A stretch of DNA of 64,000 nt, taken from contig NC_133063.1 in the NCBI RefSeq assembly GCF_048771995.1, positions 66,893,014-66,957,013 on the forward strand, given 5' to 3'. The DNA comes from Taeniopygia guttata (lineage: Eukaryota > Chordata > Aves > Passeriformes > Estrildidae). Shown here in pieces: positions 1 to 10,953 of the stretch. Position numbers and translations under genes: made by a program. Numbering within the stretch: the stretch's first letter is position 1; every line of letters starts with the position of its first letter. Below the pieces are notes generated by a model. That model was not told the origin of the DNA. It made no database searches and saw only the letters and a program-made list of their open reading frames with translations.

Positions 1-2430
1 TGTTCACAGACAAGCCAGTGCCCATTAGTAACACTCATCCCACAGCTCCCACAGTAAAAGCACTGCAACAGAACTAAACTGTGGTCCTGAATTTATAGAT
101 TCCATCTGAGTTATGTTATGTTAGAGCACCAAAGGTTCACTCACAGCTACCCCAGCACCAGGAACTACACTGCACAGCCATCAGGTCAAATGTGGTACAA
201 AACATTTTTTTAAGTATAGATCTTTTTTCTGGATCTGACCAAAAGATCTTGGACAAAATAAATTATAGGGAAAAAATGAGCAAGTATTTATTATGCATGC
301 ATGCATGAAAATACATGCATAACAAATACTACATTCCCAAAACCAGAGATTTAACTTTACAGCCAAGGTTTTTGACATGATCTTTCATTTTTCCACTGGG
401 GTCTGCTGAACATCTAGAGCATTGGGGGATAGGGAGGGGACAAAGCAGAACCCTCAGCTCATAGCTTCACAAGCACATTCATTTACTGCCTTATAACACT
501 ATTCAAACTGAGAGATTAAATAAACCTCTCCCTATCACATTTATCATTAAGCAGTTTGCACTAGTGCTGATTCCTTCACCAGATATTAGCTGCTCTTGAA
601 GGCAACTGAACAGAAGAAATGCAGCTAACCACCTTTTAAAATGTCACTCTTCAAAAATCTGAGACAAACAGAAGCTTAAATCTTATTAAAAAAAAAAAAC
701 AAACCACCCATTCAGGGCTATTGAAATACCAAAACATATACAAAAAAGCGCAGCAATTTTGTGATCCTTAGAAGGGAATTAAAGAGTCTCCAAAAAATGA
801 CCACACTTTTTCACCTTTCAAGAACAGTCTTGGGTTTTAAAACAAGGAAAAAAATTCTCTTCTGACAGAAGCCTGCTATTGAGGTTGGTAAAATATATTC
901 TTCATGTATTCCTGTATTATCTTTCTTAATACAGCATTTTCATTTCAACTAAAAAGAAAATGGGGCCCTAGAGTTTAGAAACCTTAAAAATGTGAAATGT
1001 GGGTTATACGTTACTGAAAAATAAAATCAAATTTATTACTAAGGTTACTCAAACAAATGAAACATGGTTGTTAACATTGTGGGACATGACTCTTACCTCA
1101 CAACTTTTAACAGCCATTTTGACAGAGGCAGTAGTTTTTTAATTCTGAAATTTTTAATGGCTTTACCATTTACTACTCCCTAGTTTGGGCACTGTGAACC
1201 CGTGGGATCAGAGCAACAGCAAACCCTTTAAAGAGTTCATGCAGCACAGTTGTACAATGTAGCAAAGAAATGAAAGAAATGGACCAAAAACTTTTGGTTC
1301 TACAAATGCATTCAAATGACGGCTCTAGTGCTAGCTTGTGACACTTCATAGTCCCACACATTTTATCATCCACCAAACTGCTATAATTAACAAAGCAAGA
1401 GGATACTCTCTGTATTTAAATATACTTTTATAGCTGGTATTCCACCTTCATGGACAGCTAGAACTGTGCAATAAGCTCTACACTACGAACTATAAAAAAA
1501 TTTTTATACCAAAATTCATTAAATGTAATTTTAATAATCAAAGCAGCAGCTTCCATTGAGAAGGGCGGCTATTCTACCTTATAGCCTTCTTTTTACTATT
1601 AATGTAGTTTGGGGGTATCTGCTTGTCTTAATGATGCTAAGCTTGAAAGATACAACTCAACTAGTTGGTAGGCAAATCTGTAAGTTTTTTAAAATTCGGC
1701 AAATCGTTGGCATAAATGTCTAATTTGCAAGTTAACTGAGAAGGCCAGATGAGTTGCCTATTATCAAGATACACCTGCACAATCACTTTCTTTGTTTCAG
1801 TTAATATTCAAACCCATTGTGGAAAAACAAAAGCATTTAAGTGGTCTAATATTTCCACAAGATGTTGTCCTGTCAATTTTTCATACCGAGTTCACAGAAC
1901 ACAATTCCATCTTTACTTATGTGGAAAAATCCGTCTTAGTAAAATGCCCCGATATCCTATTTCCATAATGTGCAGAAATTAGTAAATTAATATTGTAAAA
2001 TAAAACATCTGGTAGGTTTTCAGTCACATATGTGTGCCTTAAAAGATTTATGAGAAGAACTTCGTTTTTGTACAGAGGCAGGAGTTAAGTCCATAAAAAT
2101 GAAGGCTTTTTAGAGCCTGGCATATCTGTAAGGTGAGCACAGCAGTGCCCCAACAAAACACTATCAAGAACTGCTTTGAAACATGTTTTTCATAATTTTA
2201 CTATTAGAGAAGCTCTTATTTACATTTTTGTCTATTAAAAAAAGTTAAGAGTAACGTAGTTAAAAGCTGCTTCTGCTCTGTATGAGAAAGCACCTTCATG
2301 ATCAAGACCAAATATCTTGTCCCCACTGCGGCAAAAACTAGGGGGGGAAAAAGGAGTAGCTCTTATGGCAAAGTAGTGAACTCAAAACAGGAAAACAAAC
2401 AACAACAGATATTTACAAATAACAACAACA
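1..2430. other. AT-rich non-coding DNA
   Basis: No coding exon or repeat family is recognised here. The stretch is AT-rich with short A-runs (for example near 690 and 1495) and a small TGCA-type palindromic repeat near 293-318. If the CpG island to its right is a minus-strand first exon, this stretch would be the beginning of that gene's first intron. Confidence 0.5.
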
Positions 2431-2479
2431 AAACTACAACAAAGCCCTACTCAAAAACCCCTCCGCCTTTTGGGGCTCT

Positions 2480-2970
2480 GAAGGCGAAAGACAGCGCACG
2501 CAAAGGCTTTGCGCGACCGCCAGCGGACGGACGCGGTCCCAGCGGCGCAGCATCGCCGCAGCTCCTCGGAGCTCCGCCGGCGAAGGCTCGGGACAAGCCG
2601 CCGCTCGCCGCCTGGACTGCCGGGCAGCAGGTGCTGCGGCCGCCTTACCTAGCGCAGTGTCCCGGGCCGGCTCCGCCGCCGCCGGGCACGGAGGCGCTGC
2701 TGCCGAGCCGCGCCCGGCCCGCGGATGCGCCGCCCCCGCCGCGGCGCTGCCGGCGGAGCGCAGGATGTGCGCGCCCCGCGCTCCCGTTCGGGCTCTGGAG
2801 CGCTCCGCGCCCCGGGCCGCGCTCCCGCATCCACCCGCGCTGGGCTGAGAGCTGCCCACGCAACGGGCTGGTTGGTCAGCCTGCTGCCCGGCTCTTCCAC
2901 GCGTGGTTCGTGTTGCACAGAGCATGGATCTCGACAAACCACACCACATCTTAGCTTCTCAGCTGCCAAG
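2480..2970 (-). promoter_or_regulatory. CpG island with probable minus-strand first exon
   Basis: The GC content and CpG density rise sharply between about 2480 and 2900. On the minus strand a good splice donor (AG before GTAAGG) lies at 2649/2648, so an exon would run from about 2970 down to 2649. The exon is probably untranslated, since no frame in it looks like a known protein start. In mammals the gene after UTP15 in this direction is ARHGEF28, transcribed in the same direction as UTP15, which fits a minus-strand promoter here. The identity therefore rests on conserved synteny only. It could also be a promoter of a non-coding RNA. Confidence 0.5.
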
Positions 2971-2979
2971 TATACCTGA

Positions 2980-4920
2980 TACGTAACTTCAGCTGCTCTT
3001 AAAACTATCTAATGTAGACTTCTGAAGGCTTTTCTGCCAACCTGTTTCACTGGTTAAGGACAGTGAAGCACTGAAGATGTACGGATATGAGTACCAGGCT
3101 GGGGGTAGAGACTGAGCAAGTTTCCTCTTGCTATGCTGTAACTTAATTCATAACCTGTTTGCTGTAGATGGAGAGCATACTTTCTTTTTAACAGCAGCAT
3201 TAGATTAATATTAAGCAAATTAGACTGCTGCAACAGAGCAAAGGTCAAAAAGATACCTCCCTGTGCAAGACGAAATAGGATTTTGCTTCAGCCCAAAAGA
3301 GCTCCAGGGTAAACGAAGGAAAAGTGTTCATTCTGGTTTCTACTTGTTGTTACCAATGGTTTAGGTATGGTTTATTTGATCTGTTCATTGCACCTGTTAA
3401 GTGCTGTTGGGAACCAATAAAGAAGCAACGTTGAACACATAACCAAAAAAGGAGAAAGGTGAAAGGGGAGAGGAAAGAAGGGTAAGTGGAGGGGAGAAAC
3501 TGTTAAGTCCCTAAATACTCAATCAATGGGAAAGGGATGAGGAACCTCCCTCCCACCTTTTCCTCAAAAGGGTATAAAAAGGTTGCCATTGAAGCAAAGT
3601 GTTTTGTGTTTTCATCTGAGAGAGGAGGGGAATGTGCCTGACTCATCCAACTCCTTCATATTAATATTTTTGACTCGAAGACGTGTTCCCCTCTCAGTTC
3701 TGTGGAAAAATGAGCTACTTCTCAAAACCCTAAAGGAGAGAAAGAAGGCAGTAAAACCCCATTACCATCCTGTGTCTTTCGGCAAGAAATTAATGGCTTT
3801 ACATAGGTGTGCATTCATTTCTAAAATTTGCAACTTTTTATTGTTTTCGCTTTGTTTGGCTGTTCATATAAAAATCATCTTTACAAGGAAGTAGGGACAA
3901 AAGTCCACAACTCCAAAATTACAGAGAGAACCTGATAGGTTGTGGGGTGATCAGGACTTTGGAAAGCCAAACTTACCAGAAGGAAAAGAGGTACAGGTTG
4001 ATGGGGTGCAGCCAGGTTAGGGATGGCTTGCAACCATCTTATAGCACCTTCCTCTACATCCAGCCCCAGTATAATTTACTGGAAGCATACATAAGGATTA
4101 CTTTACTTCAGTTGCTACATTCACTCACCACTGAATATAACAAGCTATATCCACGTGCATGTTATCCTAGAAAAGAATACAAACATAGGCACACCTGCAG
4201 CAGCTGTAAACTTAGGATGTCAATGCCAAATACTGACAACTGAAAAAGATACAAGAATTATTATCTAAAGGTTAATTTACATCGTTTCCAATGTAACAAT
4301 GCAATATTATTATAAGATACTGTCAGGCCTCAGTTCCAGAGGAAACCACCTTCTGCATTTCTATCATGTAAATAAGGACTTAGGCAAGCTTTATGTATGT
4401 ACTGGGACTATGTATCTAGCAAAACTTATGATGAGTAAGTTTTTATAAATCACATTCAAGTAACAAAAGAAAAAAATATACACTGCAGAGACTGTCTTTT
4501 GATTCATAAAACATCCAAGCATCAATGAAATTACTGTTGCCTAGGGCTTCTCTGTCACTGAGTAACATTACTTCATTTTTCACAATGTGCTAAATGGTTT
4601 CTGCTTGAATATATTCGCTACTAAAAACAGCTGAAGGGAAAGAATCTTATTTGACAACTACTACTTAATTAATTAGGATCAAAATGTTCAGATGAATGCT
4701 TAGCTTTCAACATACACAAAGTAATTTTACAAAATTTTATCATCAGCAAGGAGGCAGTGAGGTGTTTTCTTGAACTTAGTAGTACTGCTACTTAGTATTT
4801 GTTTACTACTACTCTTCCTACTCCTCCTCTTCTAACTCCACCCTGTTCCCCAAGCATCACAGCTTGGAGAAACTTCCCCAAGTGAATTTATGAAATTATA
4901 GTCCACATCCATTGGCTTTC
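2980..4920. other. Intergenic DNA with purine-rich tract and TATA-like motif
   Basis: No gene is recognised. A CCAAT motif near 3413, a nearly pure purine tract at about 3440-3500 and a TATAAAA motif near 3571 occur in order on the plus strand. They could be a remnant LTR or a chance arrangement. Confidence 0.35.
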
Positions 4921-4924
4921 TATC

Positions 4925-5490
4925 ATTAACTAGATGGTTGAGCTTGACATAAAGGGGAATTAAATTTGTCAAGGAGGACCTTCCCCTCATGAGCCCTTGC
5001 TGATCATTGTCACTCCATTGTTTTTCAGTAACTCCTGGATTACCTTAACCATAGTTCTACCAAGCAGTGCAGTGAGATGGATAGTAATTACCAACATTTC
5101 TTCTCACCTTTCTTAAAAACTGGGACAATATTTGCCACTTGAAGTAGACTGGGACTTTCCAGACTCCCAAGGTGGTTGAGTATATGGGAGAGAGATCCTG
5201 CAATAACATCAGCCACTTCTTTCAGTTCTCCAGGATGAATCTCATTGGGGCCCATAGATTCATGCACATCCAGCTGAAGAAGCCTCAGACAAGTTCAGAG
5301 TCAGCTGGGCAGTCCCTCTAGTCATGGCCTTCTTGGAGAGACCTCTGTGAATCCACAGCCTATGACCTGTGTCCAAGACAGAAGTGAAGAAGGCATTAAA
5401 TGCCTCTGCTCTGTCTACATCCCTATTTGTGAGGTAACTGACCCCATCAAGTATGGACCAGTTATCTCTGATTTTCATTTTTGTAAGTTT
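4925..5490 (-). mobile_element. CR1 LINE fragment, ORF2 reverse-transcriptase start
   Basis: Read on the minus strand this encodes broken pieces typical of CR1 ORF2 between the endonuclease and the reverse transcriptase. A stretch containing AEAFNAFFTSV is followed by pieces resembling GP.EIHPG.LKEVADVIAG, then VANIVPVFKKG, and finally a piece matching the GF..G.SCLTNL block. Several frameshifts and stops separate the blocks, so it is an old, 5'- and 3'-truncated copy. Confidence 0.75.
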
Positions 5491-7030
5491 TCTTCAGTTT
5501 CTTATATTTTAAACACTCTACATAGCTTAATCATAATGTTAGAAGATAAGGATTTCAGTATTTTCTAAAATCTAAGGATTTCAGTATTTTTCAAATGTTT
5601 TCACATCATTAGTTACTCGGCCTTGAACAACTTCAACAATACAACTTAGTAAATTCTAGCAGCATGGTCTTCAAGCCTATCTTTTGAAATACCTAAGGAA
5701 TTTAGAATGTATGATCCAGTAATGAATTAGTAATAAAATGTTTTACTCATTGGCAGAATTAGTCCAGGGAAGATATCACTGTCTTTGTTGGGAAATGTTC
5801 AGTTGAAGCCTTGATAAAAGCAGCAAAATGACCAACTAGATCATCTCTCCATTTCTCCCATGTAATTCAGATGCTTGGACACAGGACAGGGAAGTTTAAA
5901 TTCACTATTCTTTTTGAATCCCAGTCTAATTCTGGTTGCATTGCCTCTTTTCCGGTTATACACTATGCTTCTGAGCCACAAGAATATTTGGGGTTAAGGA
6001 GGTATTCCTTAGTTGCAACAAAGAGCTGCAAGAATATTCCATATGAAAAGTACATTAAAAGAATAGTAACAGACAGGCTTTTTGTCTGTAACTATCTGCT
6101 CTGTGGCAAGGTAATTTATTAACTATATTTCAAAGACAACTCAAACTGGTTATTTCCAAATGACCTACAAGTCAAGGATAATGCCATGTGCAATAAATGC
6201 TCCCTTTCCCATATAAGCAGATTAACGTCCTTTCTTATAACAGGACATCCAGTGCTACATCCCCTCCAATACAATATGCAATTAACCATTTTAAGTATTC
6301 CAGTTTATTACATTCCATCTTAATACTTCAAAATAGTAGATTCTGAAGCATAAGATAATACACTGCTGAAAAAAAAATTATATTTTCATATAAATAAATT
6401 ACTTTATAACTTGTAGAACAAAAATATGTGTGCTTGACACTGCTGTAAAGCATTTCAAACATTCACCAGCACAAGAGACCACTACAAAGTCTTATCTGGA
6501 ACTTTTCTTCCTATTTTATTCAAACTGCAGCCTACTTCAAAAGTAAAAAAAAAAAAAATAAAGCTTTATATTAATATTTTAATTAAATAAAATCAGAAAA
6601 TGAACAACAGGCACTACACTGGCAATAACAGTATCTTTTTCTAGCTCCTCTGTAACTTAGTTATGTCAGTACTGAAGAACTTTTTTTACATTACTATATA
6701 ATGTAAAAAAAAACTCATTAAATGGGAAAAAAACCTATTATTCACAAAGAACAGGTAAGTCTGGCAAATTTGTCACCTGAACAAATATTAGCTTTCTATG
6801 CAGTGGTAGGAAATCCAGTGGAGCTTAAAATACAACTCGTCAGTCATGTAAGTGTTCCAAATTTCATTTTACTATTCTTAGACATCAAGACCATAAATGG
6901 CATTTGTGTTTTCATATTTTCATTCCATTTCCATTTGTGTAGACGGTATCTTCCATTTGTTTCCATACCTACCTTGGCAAATTCACTTGCAAGAAAAGAT
7001 GAATAGTAAACATCGAAACACATCAAATTG
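5491..7030. other. AT-rich intergenic DNA
   Basis: No gene is recognised. A 17-bp direct repeat (aaggatttcagtatttt) occurs twice, about 27 bp apart, near 5548 and 5575. An A-run and AT-rich patch lies near 6545-6600. Confidence 0.5.
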
Positions 7031-7036
7031 CTGTAA

Positions 7037-8130
7037 GATACAGATACATAGAACAAATTAGGTTGGAAGGGACCTTTAAAGATCATTTAGTCAAATACCT
7101 TGCAATAAGCAGATTACTCCTTCAACTAGATCAGGTTGTTCAGAGCCTCATCCAAACTGACACATCGAATGCTTACAGACATGGAGATATTACCATTCTA
7201 GGCAACCTGTTCCAACATTTCACCAGCCCCACTGCAAAGAACTTCCATATGTCTAGTCTACATCTACCCTTTACATTTTAACCATTACCCCTTGTCCTAC
7301 CGCAACAGGGCCTACTAAAACGTCTGTCCCCATCTTTCTTACCTGCTCCCTGAAGTGCCAAAAAAAGCCTCAATAATGTACCCCTTGAGCCATCTCTTCC
7401 CCAGGCTGAGTAACCCCTAGTCTCTAAGCCTGTCTTTATAGGTGCAATGCTACAGTTTTCCGATCATTTTCATGGCCCCCTCTGGACTACTCCAAAATCT
7501 CCATGCCCTTCCCATGCTGGGTACCCCAGAGCTGATGCAGCACTGCAGTGGGCTCTCAGCAGAGCAGAGCAGAGGAGCAGAATCCCCTCCCTGGCCCTGC
7601 TGCCCACCCTGCTCTGGATGCAGCCCAGGACACGTGTGGCTCTCTGGGCTGGCAGTGCCCATGGCTGGGTCATGTCCAGCCTCTCATCCCCAGCACCCCC
7701 AAGTCCTTCTGGGCAGGGCTGCCGTGATCTGCCCATCCCCAGCCTGTGCTGGTGCCAGGGTTGCTCTGACCCAGGTGCAGCACCTTGCACTTGGTCTTGT
7801 TGAACTCATGGTCCCCTCTCCAAGTCTGTCCAGGTCCTTCTAAATGGCATCCCACCTTTCAGGTGTGTCAGCTGCACAGCTTGATTTAGTGTCATCTGCA
7901 AACCTGCTGTGGATGCAACTGATCCCATTGTCCATGTGACTGATGGAAGATATTGAATGGGACTGGTTCCAGTATGGATTCCTGAGGGACACTGCTCACA
8001 TATCTCTGATCTCCGTCTGGACATTGAGCCCGTGACCATTACCCTCCAGATGCAAACAACCAACCAAATTCTCATCCACTTAAAAGTCCAACCATCAAAT
8101 ACATCTCTCTCCACTTTAGATCCAGCTAAT
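7037..8130 (-). mobile_element. CR1 LINE, 5'-truncated, with 3' end
   Basis: The left end carries the antisense CR1 3' tail (tcatagaa-like bases, then ggttggaagggacctttaaagatcat). The right part, read on the minus strand, encodes the C-terminal ORF2 region, including the pieces NKTKCKVLHLGQSNPG, KDLGVLG and VLGCIQSRVGSRAREGILLL. The copy is about 1.1 kb, is broken by frameshifts, and ends at the right in the reverse-transcriptase region. Its segment 7488-7735 is nearly identical to 52487-52733 in another CR1 of this window. Confidence 0.9.
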
Positions 8131-9486
8131 CACTGTTTTAATCTAACATTTTCCTATGCTTCTGCTAGCCACACATCAAACTTTAAAGCACTGAAATGGA
8201 TACACACTATAGACATGAATACTGTCAGTAAGAACTACGAGTATGTTTGATGTCAACGTTAGTGGTTTTCAAGCCATAGAAAACTATGCTGCCAAGAGAA
8301 ATGCGCTCCTTCAACTCCAAGCAATACTGGTTCACAGAATAAGGAGGCTCCAAGATAGGCCTCCCCACCATCCCCATTCCCAAAAATTAATTCTGTGTGA
8401 AATCTAAATGATATTGCCTGATTAAGTCACAAAATTAAAAGAATTGTCTAAATTTTTCTGAATTTTCTAATTTTCTGAAAGACAAAGGACGTTTTAGGGC
8501 TATTATCACAAACAAAATAAAAAATGAAACTATTTAAGTAAGTAGCAAGGAAACCAGAAATTTGAAGTTTGCATGAACTGCTCCTCATTATTACCTGTTA
8601 TCATTCTAAGTATTCAAAACCAGTAAATCCCAATAGTCAGGAGCATACATTGTTCACATCATAATTTAAGAGCAGACCTAACAGCACTCCATGCTTTTCA
8701 ATCACAATTGTTAGGATTTTAGGTGGAACTTGCAAAATTGTTTTTGCTATGTCTGCTACTGATATCTGCCTTTCAATGTCTTACATGAACAAATTACTTT
8801 TGCAAAAAATTCCTATTACATACTAAATTCTAGGCCTGGGGGAGAATTCAAGCCACAGAACAGGTTAAGAACAAAGTCCTACCCTAGGACTACGTGTACT
8901 GAACAGCCTTTGGCACACCTCTTTCCAATGTATTCATACTGATCTAGCCCTGCTTGAAGTTAAAATAAACCATTACCCTAGCATTCAAACAACAGACTCA
9001 AATTCCATCTACTGCACATTGAAAGTGACAAAATTACACAAAAATTGAGTTTTGATATTTAACTTGATATTTTCTCACTGGTGTGCACTTTACTCATTAC
9101 ATTAGTTTAATTCAAATTAATTCCCCTTTAGAAGTATTACATATTTTCTAGAAAATTGTAACTCATAAATACATATGCATCATTAAAAAAAGTAAACTAA
9201 ATTTTTTCAATATACCTAAGCATGCACTTCTTGAGTCAGTCTGCTCTGCGCTGTGAATTCATGAAAATCTTAAATGAAGATGAAGCAGGGAGAAAAAAAA
9301 AAAGGTTATCAAATGTGTATGCTGTTTTTTTTGTGTTTTCAAGGATGTGAGGTTAATTATTTAAGGTTAATCCGATATTAACCTTAAATAAAAGACAGTG
9401 ACACATTAAAATTATACAAACATCAATTACTTTCTGGTAAATAAAAACTGAAAATTGTTGACTGCTGACAGTATTGGACGCATAAC
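8131..9486. other. AT-rich intergenic DNA with a perfect hairpin
   Basis: No gene or repeat is recognised. A perfect 15-bp inverted repeat with a 5-base loop lies at 9357-9391, about 95 bp left of an LTR. Confidence 0.5.
9357..9391. repeat. Perfect 15-bp inverted repeat
   Basis: TTATTTAAGGTTAAT at 9357-9371 and its exact reverse complement at 9377-9391 flank the loop CCGAT. The function is unknown. Confidence 0.85.
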
Positions 9487-10710
9487 TGTAATGGGTTGGT
9501 GCTAGCCACAAACCAGCCAGCCACCAAAGTCCCTCACTCACTCCTCTGCAGCTGGACTGGGGAGAGAAAATGTAACAAAGGATTAATGGGTTGAGATACG
9601 GAGCGGGAGAGATCACTCATCAAATACCATTGATGGGCAAAACAGGCTCTACTAAAAGATACCAATTGCATTTATTATTAAACTCCACGAACTTCTCCAG
9701 TGTGAGTCCATCCCACAGGCAGACAGTCCTCCCCAACCTGCTGCAGCATGGGTCACTCTTCCACGGGTGCAATGCTCCAAGGACAGGCTGCTCCAGCCTG
9801 GGAGCAGGGCCTCTCTCTCCGTGTTAGCATTCAGAAACACATAATCACAGAATGATTATATGCAGGTGCTTTTATTGAAGAGCTCTGGATGTCAGGGTAC
9901 TGACCCAAATCTGACTCCGACATGGGTTCGGGATGAACATGTTTTTATACCCTTATCGTTATATAACTACATATTAATTATTAAACTCATATTCTTCTAT
10001 TGTATACATTGATCTCATCCAAGCATGGATTCTTGTAATCTGCCCCAAACATCATTTCTCATAATTCCTGTTATGATTGAACAACAATAACATCCAATTA
10101 ACAAACAATCATCACATTTAACAATCATATCATTTATCACAGTCATTAAATGATTATACATGTGCAGCTTTGCATGATCCAGTAAAGCCTAACATTACCA
10201 GGCCCAGCCCTTCTTTCCAACTCCCCTGAATATCCCATGATTTTAGAAACATTTTATCCTTATATTATCATCAATGGGTCTCCCACGGGGTCACAGCCTC
10301 CCCCAGACATCCACCTGCTCCAGCATAGGCTCCTCCACGGGCTGCAGCTGGATCTCTGCGTTCCCCATGATCTCCTTGGGCTGCAGGGGCAGGGCTGTCT
10401 CCCCATGGGCTGCAGGGGAATCTCAGCATTTGGAACATCTCCTGCCCCTCCTTCTTCACTGACCTCTGTGTCCACACGGTTGTTCTTCTCAAATGTTTTC
10501 ACTCTACTTTTCTCTGGCCATTACAACTGCACAATAACTTTGTTATCACCATTTCTAGTTGGCTCAGCCTTGGCCAGCAGCATGTCCATCTTTGGAGGCA
10601 CCATGGATTGGTTCTGCCAAACATGAGGGAAGCTTCTGACAGCTTCTCACAGAAGCCATTCCTGAAGCCCTGCTGCTACCAAAAATAAGGCCATGTAAAT
10701 CCCCGTGTAA
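9487..10710 (-). mobile_element. Avian ERV solo LTR (ERVL-like), interrupted by a second LTR
   Basis: The left part (9487-9821) and right part (10274 to about 10710) match, from memory, one avian LTR type of about 1 kb. This type is rich in repeated phrases such as 'ctgctccagc', 'cacggg' and 'gctgcag', and ends near 'gctaccaaaa'. The orientation is minus. No internal retroviral region adjoins it, so it is a solo LTR fossil. The middle has been replaced or split by another LTR. Family assignment is from memory and approximate. Confidence 0.65.
9822..10273 (-). mobile_element. ERV solo LTR nested in the preceding LTR
   Basis: Read on the minus strand this segment starts with TGATGATAATATAAGG and shows a TATAAAAA box near 9945 and an AATAAA polyadenylation signal near 9866. 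It ends in a CTAACA terminus. That order (U3 with TATA, then poly-A signal, then a short U5) is a complete LTR of about 450 bp. It sits inside the larger minus-strand LTR, so it is the younger of the two. A clear target-site duplication is not visible and the borders are approximate. Confidence 0.6.
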
Positions 10711-10953
10711 ATGTAGGAAGTTATGTATCTCTGAAATAAAATTTGAAAACTAATTTTTTGAAAAATATTGCATGGACAATCTTGAAAATGTCCTCTTTCT
10801 CTATCTTCAGTAATCAAGCCTATTCAGCAACACAGTTTAAAAGATAGAACTTCAACATAGAGAGGCTTATTTTGAAAGTCACTATTATAAGAAGTGACCA
10901 GAACAGGTCATGTCTTTCAAGTTCACAATTGTGGCAATGTGTTAAGATGGGTG

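Noticed and set aside
293-318. TGCA-type palindromic repeat
   Set aside because: Short simple repeat of a kind expected by chance in vertebrate intergenic DNA.
2298-2954. A 218-codon plus-strand frame over the left CpG island
   Set aside because: Low-complexity Pro/Ala/Arg translation typical of CpG-rich DNA, with no domain; the splice donor on the other strand is better evidence.
7442-7843. Plus-strand frames across 7.4-7.8 kb and 52.5-52.8 kb
   Set aside because: They are antisense shadows of CR1 ORF2; the minus-strand peptides match CR1.
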